Source of the DNA: Thalassoroseus pseudoceratinae | GTDB lineage: Bacteria; Planctomycetota; Planctomycetia; Planctomycetales; Planctomycetaceae | DNA length: 64,000 bases | Assembly: GCF_011634775.1 (NCBI RefSeq) | Contig: NZ_JAALXT010000004.1 | Location: 823,242-887,241 of the forward strand | Direction of reading: 5' to 3' | Shown: positions 36,755 to 44,815 of the stretch, in pieces | Position numbering within the stretch: the stretch's first letter is position 1 | How the letters are laid out: each line of letters opens with the position of its first letter | The notes under the pieces: model-generated | What the model was told of the DNA's origin: nothing | The model's database searches: none | Seen by the model: the letters and a program-made list of their open reading frames with translations, nothing else | Program-made: the position numbers and the translations under genes

Positions 36755-37252
36755 TCAGTCGACCGCGTAGTTCTGAACTTCCATGATCACGGCTTGGCTG
36801 ACGCCCGCGTGTTGCATGGCAATCAACGCTTCCGGATTCGTGCGGAATCGTCCGCCACGGGTACGGATTGCGTTGATGATAATTGTATCGCTCATCTGAT
36901 TTTGCGCCATCGTGATGACATCACTGTTGGTCAACGCTCGGGCGGCCGCTGCTCGGGACGCTTCGACGTGCGAGGCATGACGCAATGCCGCATCTCGCTC
37001 GTCTTCCACATCCTGGACACGCCCCAGTGCACCACCACCAGCGGCACCGGCCAACGCCCCTAAAGCCGCTCCGGTCTTTGGGTTTCCAACCTGATGCCCC
37101 AACACCGCACCGGCAATCGAACCAGCTCCGGCCCCCAGCAACGCACCGGTTTGCGTATTGGTTTGACAACCGGTGAGCTGGCCACCGGCCGCCACAGTCA
37201 TCAAGACCAGTACGCTCCATCGCGTTTTCGAATTTGGTTTCCCAGAGTTCAT
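36755..37252 (-). CDS. Glycine-zipper lipoprotein
   Basis: 165 residues from ATG 37252 (GGAG 7 nt upstream; an extension to 37324 was rejected). A basic start and hydrophobic stretch WSVLVLMTVAAGGQ lead to lipobox LTGC with C29 as the lipidation site. A glycine zipper follows (GALLGAGAGSIAGAVLGHQV and GAALGALAGAAGGGALG, GxxxG spacing), then a helical stretch VEDERDAALRHASHVEASRA and a C-terminal domain with ALIAMQHAGVSQAVIMEVQN. Gly-zipper lipoproteins of this kind sit in the outer membrane or periplasm. It lies between fabF and the Cys-less ketosynthase; a link to fatty-acid synthesis is not evident. Confidence 0.82.
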   Translation of the reverse strand: MNSGKPNSKTRWSVLVLMTVAAGGQLTGCQTNTQTGALLGAGAGSIAGAVLGHQVGNPKTGAALGALAGAAGGGALGRVQDVEDERDAALRHASHVEASRAAAARALTNSDVITMAQNQMSDTIIINAIRTRGGRFRTNPEALIAMQHAGVSQAVIMEVQNYAVD

Positions 37253-37438
37253 CCTGCTTCTCCGGTAATGGCCGGGCTTCCCCGTCACCATATCAAATCT
37301 CGCAAATGCCAACCAACCGGTCAAGGTGAGTTAACCGGTTGTAACGGTTATCAAAACCTTTCGGCATTCGCATTCGCCGGACTTGAGCCGGATTCGCGTT
37401 CTCCACGAACCACACCACCGGGAACCAACTCGAAAACA

Positions 37439-38683
37439 CTACGCTGCTTTGCCAAGCACGAGACACGCATTGTGCCCACCGAACCCGAAGCTATTCTTCA
37501 GCACGGTATTGAATTTCACGTCACGAGCTTCATGCGGCACGAAATCCAGATTGCACTTGGGATCGGGATTGTCGAGGTTGATCGTCGGCGGAATCGTTTG
37601 CCGATCGAGTGCCAAAGCACACACGACAAATTCCACACCTCCGGAAGCCCCCAACAAGTGCCCTAACTGGCTCTTGGTACTGGAGACCATCAGTTTCGAT
37701 GCATGCTCACCAAAGACGCTCTGAATTGCCATGGTTTCGGAGATATCCCCCAGCGGGGTACTCGTCCCATGGGCGTTGATATAGTCGATCTGAGAGACAT
37801 CCAACTTGGCGTCCCGGACCGCACTCGTCATCGCCATCGCCGCCCCCTGCCCTTCGGGATGAGGAGCAGTCATATGCGACGCATCGGCGGACATTCCGTA
37901 GCCGAGCAATTCACAGAGAATTGGTGCACCGCGTTTCTTGGCGTGCTCGTATTCTTCGAGGATGACCATACCGGCCCCCTCGGACAACACGAACCCATCG
38001 CGATCCTGATCGAATGGCCGACTGGCTTTGTCCGGAGCGTCGTTCCGAGTGGACAAGGCTCCCATTCGGGCGAACCCAGCCAAACCCATTGGAGTCAACG
38101 CCGCTTCGGAACCACCGGCAACCACGACATCGCACATGTCGTATTGGATCCAGCGGAACGCGTCGCCAATGGCATTGGTGGCCGAGGCACAAGCGGTTGC
38201 AATCGCGCTGTTGGGCCCCTTGAGACCGTACCGCACCGACACATTGCCGCTCGCCGCATTGACCATCATCTTCGGAATCAAGAACGGCGAAATGCGTGAC
38301 GGCCCCCGATCGAAGAGCTTGCAATGCTGCTCTTCGATTTCGCTCAGCCCGCCAATTCCGCTGCCGATCATCACCCCGTAACGCTCCGACGGACCGTTCT
38401 CGAGATCAATCCCGGAACTCGCAACAGCCTTATCCGAAGCGACGAGTACGAATTGACAAAACCGGTCGATCCGCTTGGCGTCTTTCGGAGCCATCTTGAT
38501 GTGATTGGTCACATCAAAATCGCTCACTTCGCCGCCAAAATAGACTTTATAGTCTCGCGGATCAAAACGTTGGATGGGGCCAACGCCACTTTTGCCCGCG
38601 CAGATCGAATCCCAAAATTCATTCGATTCGCATCCCAGGGCAGTGACGACGGCGGCTCCTGTGACCACCACGCGTCGCGTCAT
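37439..38683 (-). CDS. fabF: Beta-ketoacyl-ACP synthase II
   Basis: Condenses malonyl-ACP with acyl-ACP in fatty-acid elongation. 414 residues, usual length, with the intact Cys-His-His triad: C165 (ATACASATNAIG), H305 (INAHGTSTPLGD) and H342 (KSQLGHLLGASG). RPFDQDRDGFVLSEGAG and the C-terminal SFGFGGHNACLVL are typical. The start codon lies 3 nt after the acpP stop, so the two are translationally coupled. Confidence 0.97.
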   Translation of the reverse strand: MTRRVVVTGAAVVTALGCESNEFWDSICAGKSGVGPIQRFDPRDYKVYFGGEVSDFDVTNHIKMAPKDAKRIDRFCQFVLVASDKAVASSGIDLENGPSERYGVMIGSGIGGLSEIEEQHCKLFDRGPSRISPFLIPKMMVNAASGNVSVRYGLKGPNSAIATACASATNAIGDAFRWIQYDMCDVVVAGGSEAALTPMGLAGFARMGALSTRNDAPDKASRPFDQDRDGFVLSEGAGMVILEEYEHAKKRGAPILCELLGYGMSADASHMTAPHPEGQGAAMAMTSAVRDAKLDVSQIDYINAHGTSTPLGDISETMAIQSVFGEHASKLMVSSTKSQLGHLLGASGGVEFVVCALALDRQTIPPTINLDNPDPKCNLDFVPHEARDVKFNTVLKNSFGFGGHNACLVLGKAA

Positions 38684-38686
38684 GCT

Positions 38687-38923
38687 TTAGCTCTTTTCTT
38701 CGATATAGTCGATCGCATCGCCGACCGTGCTAATTTTGTCGTAGTCGTCATCAGGAATGGTGACTTCGAATTCGTCTTCGAATTCCATCACCAACTCGAC
38801 GACGTCGAGCGAATCGGCCTTCAGATCGTCCACAAAGGAACTGGACCGAGTAATTTCTTCTTTAGGAATCGACAACTGCTCGCTGACAATTCCAATCACT
38901 TTTTCTTCAGTGCTGTTGCTCAC
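38687..38923 (-). CDS. acpP: Acyl carrier protein
   Basis: 78 residues from GTG 38923, chosen because GGAGG lies 8 nt upstream; a TTG further up at 38950 would add nine atypical residues. Acidic four-helix protein with the phosphopantetheine site S38 in [34 protein letters not shown] is the typical C-terminus. It carries the growing acyl chain for FabD, FabF and probably the other ketosynthase. It is followed directly by fabF. Confidence 0.96.
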   Translation of the reverse strand: MSNSTEEKVIGIVSEQLSIPKEEITRSSSFVDDLKADSLDVVELVMEFEDEFEVTIPDDDYDKISTVGDAIDYIEEKS

Positions 38924-39331
38924 ACAAATGCCCTCCAGGGTAGCTGACAATCAGCGGTGACGTTTCGTTGAATTGTTTCTTCTAGTCAGGATGTTTGGCA
39001 GACACACGCTAGCCAACAAACACCTGAAAAATCGATTTCAGCGAATCGATTGATAATTTCGCTTCCGGCCATCGACAATACCAACGCTGGCACTCCCGAG
39101 GACCATCGCAACACGGCACATATACTCCGTCAGGTGTTTCGTGTAAACGCCAAACGAGGTGAAATGAGCAAAGAACGTGCGAGCGACCAAATATTGACGG
39201 TGTGTCACGCTCTCATCATTGGCGAAGTTGATTGAAAATGCGAATTCCCTGCCCAATCAACGCCAACCCCGTATTTAACACAGCGGCACGCAATCGTTCA
39301 ACCAACTTCACCGAGCGATTCTTCAATCTGA
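38924..39331. other. Gap between fabD and acpP
   Basis: About 400 bp in which fabG often sits in other bacteria. No reductase frame or fragment of one could be read. It has AT-rich stretches and a short inverted repeat (AATCGATTTCAGCGAATCGATT, about 39031-39052, pairing at its ends). It probably holds a promoter for acpP-fabF. The one longish frame here (39038-39256, minus) has no ribosome site and looks random. Confidence 0.45.
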
Positions 39332-40240
39332 TTAGGAATCATTCACAGTTTCGCAGGGAACCTTGCGATTGATGCGTTTCAAGAGCCCTTTCAATACTTT
39401 TCCGGGGCCAATCTCGTAGAACTCGGTGACGCCGGCGTCCAACATGGCTCGAATCGAGTTCTCCCACAACACTGGACTCACAACCTGTCGCACGAGCAAG
39501 CTGCGAATGCTGTCCGGTTCTTCGTGGCTGGCGGCATCGACATTGGAAACCAAAGGAATTTCTGGCTTCTTGAGCGGCACGCCGGCAAGAGCTTCCGCCA
39601 ACTGTTCGTCGGCGGGCTTCATAATTTCGGTGTGAAACGCTCCAGCGACCGCCAATGGAATGGGCTTGCCACCTTTCGCGGTGATCAACTCAACCGCCTT
39701 TTCACAAGCGGCGTTCTCACCGGAGATCACGGTATTGCCGGGGCACAGGTAATTCGCAATGAAAATCCGCCCTGCGTCAGAGGCCTCTTGGCAAACTTCC
39801 TCGACTTGCGGACGGTCCAACAACAATGCACTGACCATTCCCGACGGAACTTTGTCGGCGGCAGCTTGCATCGCCTCTCCACGACGCTGCACGACTTTTA
39901 AGCCGTCTTCGAACGTCAGCGCTCCGGAAAACACCAATGCGGTGTATTCGCCCAGGCTCAGTCCGGCCGTCATTTCGCAACCGAGCACCACATCAGGGCG
40001 TTCCGCTCGCAGCATTTCCAAGGCTGCCAAACTGGTCACAAACAATGCCGGTTGGCTGATAACAGTGGAATCCAATTCCTCCGCAGGACCTTCGAAACAC
40101 AACTTTGCGAGGTCGTAACCGAGAATCTCGCCAGCTTGATCGAACAACTGCTTCGCTGCTGGGCACTTCTCGACGATGGTGCGTCCCATCCCGACGTGTT
40201 GCGCCCCCTGACCCGGGAACAAAAATGCGATTTTACTCAT
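39332..40240 (-). CDS. fabD: Malonyl-CoA:ACP transacylase
   Basis: Loads malonyl groups onto ACP. 302 residues. FLFPGQGAQHVGMG at the N-terminus, nucleophile S95 in AGLSLGEYTA, and catalytic H203 in VAGAFHTEIM. The usual Arg of the malonate-binding loop is present in VVQRRGEAMQAA. The C-terminal EFYEIGPGKVLKGLLKRI is also typical. It follows plsX after about 110 bp on the same strand. Confidence 0.97.
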   Translation of the reverse strand: MSKIAFLFPGQGAQHVGMGRTIVEKCPAAKQLFDQAGEILGYDLAKLCFEGPAEELDSTVISQPALFVTSLAALEMLRAERPDVVLGCEMTAGLSLGEYTALVFSGALTFEDGLKVVQRRGEAMQAAADKVPSGMVSALLLDRPQVEEVCQEASDAGRIFIANYLCPGNTVISGENAACEKAVELITAKGGKPIPLAVAGAFHTEIMKPADEQLAEALAGVPLKKPEIPLVSNVDAASHEEPDSIRSLLVRQVVSPVLWENSIRAMLDAGVTEFYEIGPGKVLKGLLKRINRKVPCETVNDS

Positions 40241-40351
40241 TCCGACGTCCGTTTCCTAATTTCCATCAACCGAAGTTCTTCGGCTCGTCAGCCATGTATT
40301 TCCGAGGATCGCCATTCCATCACGTGCGGGGTCACGCTGCGTTAACCCAGC

Positions 40352-41356
40352 TTACGAATCCCCAACCGATCGAGACAGTTCACTCACAATTCGTGAATTG
40401 ATGTCGCGGTCTTGGAATTTGCGGGTCAATTTCAGAGCGTTGCGAATTGAAGCGGCATTGCTCGATCCATGGCAGATGATGCACACGCCATCAATTCCCA
40501 ACAGCGGTGCCCCGCCCTCTTCACTGTACTCGAATCGTCGTCCGATTTCTCCGAAGGTTTGTTTGGCGAGATCGCGTTCGCTGTCAAGTTGCGAGCAAAC
40601 TTGGTGTGAAATCGCCTTGAGCATGAAGTCGGCCATGCCCTCACTGACTTTCAGCACCACATTGCCGACAAAACCCTCACAGATGAGCACATCGACTTCA
40701 CCCTGATACAAACCGCGTCCCTCGACGTTGCCGATGTAGCGGTCTTTGATCGGGCTGCTCAGCAACAATTGATGCGTTTCGCGGTAAAGGTCGTTGCCTT
40801 TGCCATCCTCGCTGCCGATATTCATCAGCCCCACGCTCGGGTTTTCGATGCCCAACACGGCTTCGGCGTAGATCGCCCCCATCGTAGCGTATTGGACAAG
40901 ATGTTCCGGACGGGCAGCGGGATTGGCTCCCACGTCCATCAAGATCGATTTGCCCCGTGCGGTCGGCAACGCGGTTGCAATCCCCGGGCGTTTAATGCCT
41001 TTGAGAAACAACCGCGTTCGCAACCCCGCGGCGACGACGGCTCCGGTGTTCCCCGCGGAGACGACGGCATCCGCTTCTTTCGCGGCCATCATTTTCCAGC
41101 AAACGGCGATGGACGAATTGGGTTTCTTCCGCATCGCTTCGGTCGGTTTTTCTTCCATTCCGACCACGCCTTCAGACGCTCGGAATGACAACCGTTCGCC
41201 GGAATAGCCCGACTGTTCCACCAACGATTCCAATTGCGGCTGATCTCCGACCAGCACAACTTCAATATCCGAATCCGCCTGCAAAGCGGCGATCGCTCCG
41301 TCAATATTCGGTTGCGGGGCGTGATCCCCGCCCATCGCATCCAGGGCAATTTTCAT
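40352..41356 (-). CDS. plsX: Phosphate acyltransferase PlsX
   Basis: Makes acyl-phosphate from acyl-ACP, the first step from fatty acids into phospholipids (used by PlsY). 334 residues from ATG 41356: MKIALDAMGGDHAPQPNIDG is the exact family start, so the upstream extension was left out. GNTGAVVAAGLRTRLFLKGI, KSILMDVGANPAARPEHLVQ, GLMNIGSEDGKGNDLYRET and VLICEGFVGNVVLKVSEG are diagnostic. First gene of plsX-fabD; a TTGACA promoter lies upstream, close to the inverted-repeat cassette. Confidence 0.96.
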   Translation of the reverse strand: MKIALDAMGGDHAPQPNIDGAIAALQADSDIEVVLVGDQPQLESLVEQSGYSGERLSFRASEGVVGMEEKPTEAMRKKPNSSIAVCWKMMAAKEADAVVSAGNTGAVVAAGLRTRLFLKGIKRPGIATALPTARGKSILMDVGANPAARPEHLVQYATMGAIYAEAVLGIENPSVGLMNIGSEDGKGNDLYRETHQLLLSSPIKDRYIGNVEGRGLYQGEVDVLICEGFVGNVVLKVSEGMADFMLKAISHQVCSQLDSERDLAKQTFGEIGRRFEYSEEGGAPLLGIDGVCIICHGSSNAASIRNALKLTRKFQDRDINSRIVSELSRSVGDS

Positions 41357-41466
41357 AGAATAATTCACTTCAAAACCGATCGCCGCATCATCGCTCACGA
41401 TGGTTTTTGAACGTGTGGAAAACCTAAAAACAGAAAGGTCGCAGTGGCCCACGAATCAACGGCGGC

Positions 41467-41496
41467 ATCGTACGCCAACCAAGAAATCCCTGTCAA
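41467..41496 (-). promoter_or_regulatory. plsX: Candidate promoter of plsX-fabD
   Basis: Minus strand: TTGACA (41496-41491), 18-nt spacer, TACGAT (41472-41467). It lies 14 bp from the left end of the cassette at 41511, so the cassette may have inserted just upstream of an existing promoter. Confidence 0.45.
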
Positions 41497-41510
41497 GCGG
41501 CGCGGTTCTT

Positions 41511-42144
41511 GTGATGATGTGATGAGGTCTGGTGTGATGATGTGAATTTCAAGCGTCGTGCCCGACCGGCGAGCCGTACTGATGTAAGGTGTAGAGCGTG
41601 AGGCGTGAGGCGTGAGGTGTCGCATGCGGTGGATGGTCGTGATAGCTTTATTGACCAAAACTCTGAGACGAAAGAGATAGCACCGCGGATTGAGGGAACC
41701 GCATATGCCAAGTATTACTAACGCTGGGAACACATTTATCCCATGTCTCCAGGCAATCGTGGCCAAAGGTTACACTGTTACACACTACTTTCTGGGTGAC
41801 GAACCGGACGACTGGGAGAATCCGCAATGGGATGCTGACAAAGATGGGCAACACTACAATGCGACGAGTTTGCCCGAATTGCTTGGGTTAATTGCCAATT
41901 GGGAAGTACGCGGTGACGATTGGCAGATCAAATCCGGCGAAAGCGAACTCTTCCACCAATTGGTCGATGCTGCCCCGACCTATGACAATGATGGTAATGC
42001 AGTACACACATGACCATTCTGGAATGAAAATCAAGCGTGTTCAGCCAGATCAAAGGCGAGTGAGGGTTCGGTCACCGCTTGCGACGCCTCACTCCTTACC
42101 CCTCACTCCTCACATCATCGCCCCAGGCCTCATCACCTGATCAC
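41511..42144. mobile_element. One-gene cassette bounded by heptad-rich inverted repeats
   Basis: The outer arms 41511-41545 and 42110-42144 are inverted copies, identical at 30 of 35 positions. A second inner pair, 41612-41632 and 42072-42092, matches at 18 of 21. Between them on the left is GCGTGAG three times in tandem (41596-41616). On the right are 7-base units CGCCTCA, CTCCTTA, CCCCTCA, CTCCTCA (42085-42112). The only gene inside is the 102-residue gene at 41705. No transposase and no clear target duplication was found. The right arm supplies the last codons of the neighbouring glycosyltransferase gene. That it is mobile is inference. Confidence 0.6.
41705..42013 (+). CDS. Small cassette-borne protein of unknown function
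   Basis: 102 residues from ATG 41705, with GAGG 9 nt upstream; TTG 41690 is an alternative. Unrecognised. It begins MPSITNAGNTFIPCLQAIVA, has an acidic Trp-containing middle (DEPDDWENPQWDADKDG), then LPELLGLIANWEVRGDDWQI and an acidic C-terminus. The pattern suggests a compact alpha/beta protein, not a toxin with an obvious active site. No signal peptide or membrane segment. It is the only gene inside the inverted-repeat cassette and opposes its neighbours plsX and the glycosyltransferase. Confidence 0.65.
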   Translation: MPSITNAGNTFIPCLQAIVAKGYTVTHYFLGDEPDDWENPQWDADKDGQHYNATSLPELLGLIANWEVRGDDWQIKSGESELFHQLVDAAPTYDNDGNAVHT

Positions 42145-43896
42145 ACTTCCGCTCGGCTCCTCTGCCACCATCGAAACTGCATCCGCCGGTCGACCGATGA
42201 CGATGATGTCGTGATCCCGCAGAAACCGTTGTTTCTGGGCGATGATTGTCACATCCTCTGGCAGAGAGTCTTTGATTTCCTTCCAACGGCCGACGTGCGT
42301 GGCGAGGAAGCTATCGTCCTGAGAGAGATACTCATTGACATCTTCCGGCGTCCGGCAAACGTCGATTTTCCGTTGCGCGTAGAAGACGAGTCCCGGAGGT
42401 GAATAGCGGAATGTCGCGATGCGGGCGGAATCTTGCACCGGCTCTGGCAGCGATTTCACAATGTACGAACCATCTTGCTGTTCGCTCACTCGTGGAGCCG
42501 CCACGCCGAAGAAGACGGCCACAAACAGAACACACGTCACCAAAACCGTTTGCCGAGCGGAAGTTTCCCGATGACCATGGAATTGCCGCCATGCGATGAT
42601 TCCACCGGCAAGCGGAACGATTCCCACCACACCCAACCAGTATTCGCCGGGAATAATGAAATACGCGGTGATCGGCAACGCGACGATCAAAATGCCACCC
42701 ACGGTCATCAGCGATCCCATCGCCCAACGATATCCCTTCGCGACCGTCGCCCCGACGTTCCACGGGCACGCCTCGAACAAATAGCCCGTGAGCAACGCGA
42801 GTGCCGGATAACATGGCAACACGTAGTTCGGGAGTTTGGTCCGAGCGATCGAGAAGAACCCTACGTACACACCAAGCCAACCCAGCACGAATGCAATTGA
42901 CTGTCGATCACCCTCGGCTTGTCGATGTCGCTGCACGAGCGAAACAATCGCCAATGGCAAAAACACAGACCAGGGGAAAAAGCCCATCATGATCGCGATG
43001 ATGTAATAGAACGGCGGACCACTGTGATTCTCCATCGGCTGCGTGAACCGTCCGATGTTGTGATTCCCCAGGAAACCACGGAGCCAAGCCCCATCGGTCT
43101 GGACACCAACCGCGATGTACCACGGCAACGAAATCACGGCGACACACAGCAAAATCAAATCCGGCCGCATCTGCATCGAAGTCTTGAAGAACGGTACCGG
43201 ACGCAACCAATTCTTGAACCACTGCACGAATTTCGAAGTCCGCGATGCTTCCGTCGGCAAGACCTTCACATCCGAACGAATTCGCTCCATGTACGCGAAC
43301 AGCCCAATCACACAACACGGCAGCAACACACCGACCGGCCCCTTCGCAAGCACGGCCGTCGCCATCGCTGCATACATCGGAAGAAAACGGTACCACCGCT
43401 GCGGCAACGTGATTGATTCCTGACGACCCGACCAATCTCGACTGCGGACATACAACAACAACGAGAGAGTCGTAAAGAAAATTAGTGTGGAATCCGGTGT
43501 CGATGCTCGCGCGACAGCAGTGAACATTAAACAACTACCAAGCACCATCCCCGCCCACAGACCGGCCCGTCGCGTGAACAAATGACTTCCGATGTAGTAC
43601 GTCAACACACAGGTGCCAACCCCGAGTACTGCCGAAAAGAATCGAGCCGCGAACTCAGAAACGCCGAATAAATGAAAACTGGTCAACATGAACCAATAAA
43701 CGAGAATCGGCTTGTCGGTGCGGAGTTCGTGATTGAATGTGGGGACGATCCAGTCGCCCCGCTCGAACATTTCGCGTCCACATTCCGCGTTTTTGGGTTC
43801 GTCCTCATCGAATAACTGACCCGACCCCAAACTGAGGAAAAAGGTCAACCCGGCCACCGCGACCACGAACCAAACGCCCGGAATTTTCCAATGCAT
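42133..43896 (-). CDS. GT-C glycosyltransferase, ArnT/PMT type
   Basis: 587 residues with about eleven membrane segments. The first periplasmic loop carries the acidic GT-C motif FDEDEPKNAECGREMFERGD, and KPILVYWFMLTSFHLFG and ARTKLPNYVLPCYPAL follow as in ArnT-like enzymes, which move a sugar from a polyprenyl phosphate to lipid A, protein or polymer. A soluble C-terminal domain begins near residue 490. AGGGA 9 nt upstream supports the start. The final residues (SGSVIR) are encoded within the inverted repeat of the neighbouring cassette. Acceptor unknown. Confidence 0.88.
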   Translation of the reverse strand: MHWKIPGVWFVVAVAGLTFFLSLGSGQLFDEDEPKNAECGREMFERGDWIVPTFNHELRTDKPILVYWFMLTSFHLFGVSEFAARFFSAVLGVGTCVLTYYIGSHLFTRRAGLWAGMVLGSCLMFTAVARASTPDSTLIFFTTLSLLLYVRSRDWSGRQESITLPQRWYRFLPMYAAMATAVLAKGPVGVLLPCCVIGLFAYMERIRSDVKVLPTEASRTSKFVQWFKNWLRPVPFFKTSMQMRPDLILLCVAVISLPWYIAVGVQTDGAWLRGFLGNHNIGRFTQPMENHSGPPFYYIIAIMMGFFPWSVFLPLAIVSLVQRHRQAEGDRQSIAFVLGWLGVYVGFFSIARTKLPNYVLPCYPALALLTGYLFEACPWNVGATVAKGYRWAMGSLMTVGGILIVALPITAYFIIPGEYWLGVVGIVPLAGGIIAWRQFHGHRETSARQTVLVTCVLFVAVFFGVAAPRVSEQQDGSYIVKSLPEPVQDSARIATFRYSPPGLVFYAQRKIDVCRTPEDVNEYLSQDDSFLATHVGRWKEIKDSLPEDVTIIAQKQRFLRDHDIIVIGRPADAVSMVAEEPSGSVIR

Positions 43897-44074
43897 TGAA
43901 GACGTCCCTGTCTCGTTCTGCTGAAACCGTCGTTCCTATTCGGCGACGCTCTGGAATAGGATGCCTGCGGCTTACTGTCATAATTCGGTTAATAACGGGA
44001 AATCAGGATTGCGGGAAGACGTTTTCTGAACACAATGCCGACACTCGCATCGAGACTTCAGGAAATTCAGTAAG

Positions 44075-44812
44075 ATGACTTGGATTCCGACAGCATTTCG
44101 CCCAGCTTCGACTGCCCCGCCTCATGCGATACAATCTGCCAACGTTGTGCGTCACGCGTGGCGGACACACCTGCTGGTTGTGCTCGGTTTTCTGACCATC
44201 GCTGCTCTCTGCCTGCCGTATGACATTGCGTTCTCGCAATGGTTTTTCCGGACACTTAACGGCAAACCGGCCTGGATGCGGAATTTCGTCGACAATTTAG
44301 TCGGTTTTGGGCACGGCGTTGGTGTGGGGATCATCGTACTCTTGGTCTTGATCCTCGAAACCCGTCAGCGGAAGGCTTGGATGAGTGTGCTTTCCACAGC
44401 ATTCTGCGCCGGTATGGCGGCGAACCTCGTCAAACTCACGGTCGCTCGCTGGCGACCACGGGACTACAAAATCGTTCCAGAACATTTTTCCGAAACATTC
44501 CGAGGATTTTTGCCGCTGCTCTCGAACGGAACCGGTGGCCAAAGCATGCCCTCGGCTCATACCGCGACAGCCGTCGGCATGGCCATCATTATGAGCACGG
44601 TCTACCCGCGAGCCAAATATGTGTTCGCGTTTCTCGCATTGAATGTTGCCGTCCATCGCCTCAGTTATGGTGCCCACCACCTCAGTGATGTCTTTGTCGG
44701 AGCCGCTATCGGCTGGGGGGTCGGTCAAATCTGTCGTTGGTCCGCATTGCGATATCACTATGTTGAACCAGTCGCCCCAGATGTCTCGATGGAAACCGCA
44801 CCGCAAAAGTGA
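44075..44812 (+). CDS. PAP2-family membrane phosphatase
   Basis: 245 residues, five to six membrane segments. The three phosphatase motifs are present: KLTVARWRP (K120, R127, P128), PSAH at 159-162 (family PSGH) and HRLSYGAHHLSD at 194-205, with R195, H201 and D205 in the R-x5-H-x3-D spacing. The Ser that usually precedes the Arg is His194. Such enzymes hydrolyse undecaprenyl-PP, phosphatidate or PGP; the substrate is unknown. Its stop lies 3 bp from the end of the convergent TPR gene. Confidence 0.9.
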   Translation: MTWIPTAFRPASTAPPHAIQSANVVRHAWRTHLLVVLGFLTIAALCLPYDIAFSQWFFRTLNGKPAWMRNFVDNLVGFGHGVGVGIIVLLVLILETRQRKAWMSVLSTAFCAGMAANLVKLTVARWRPRDYKIVPEHFSETFRGFLPLLSNGTGGQSMPSAHTATAVGMAIIMSTVYPRAKYVFAFLALNVAVHRLSYGAHHLSDVFVGAAIGWGVGQICRWSALRYHYVEPVAPDVSMETAPQK

Positions 44813-44815
44813 TGG

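Noticed and set aside
39038..39256. Small frame between fabD and acpP
   Set aside because: No ribosome site, no protein-like composition, no family.
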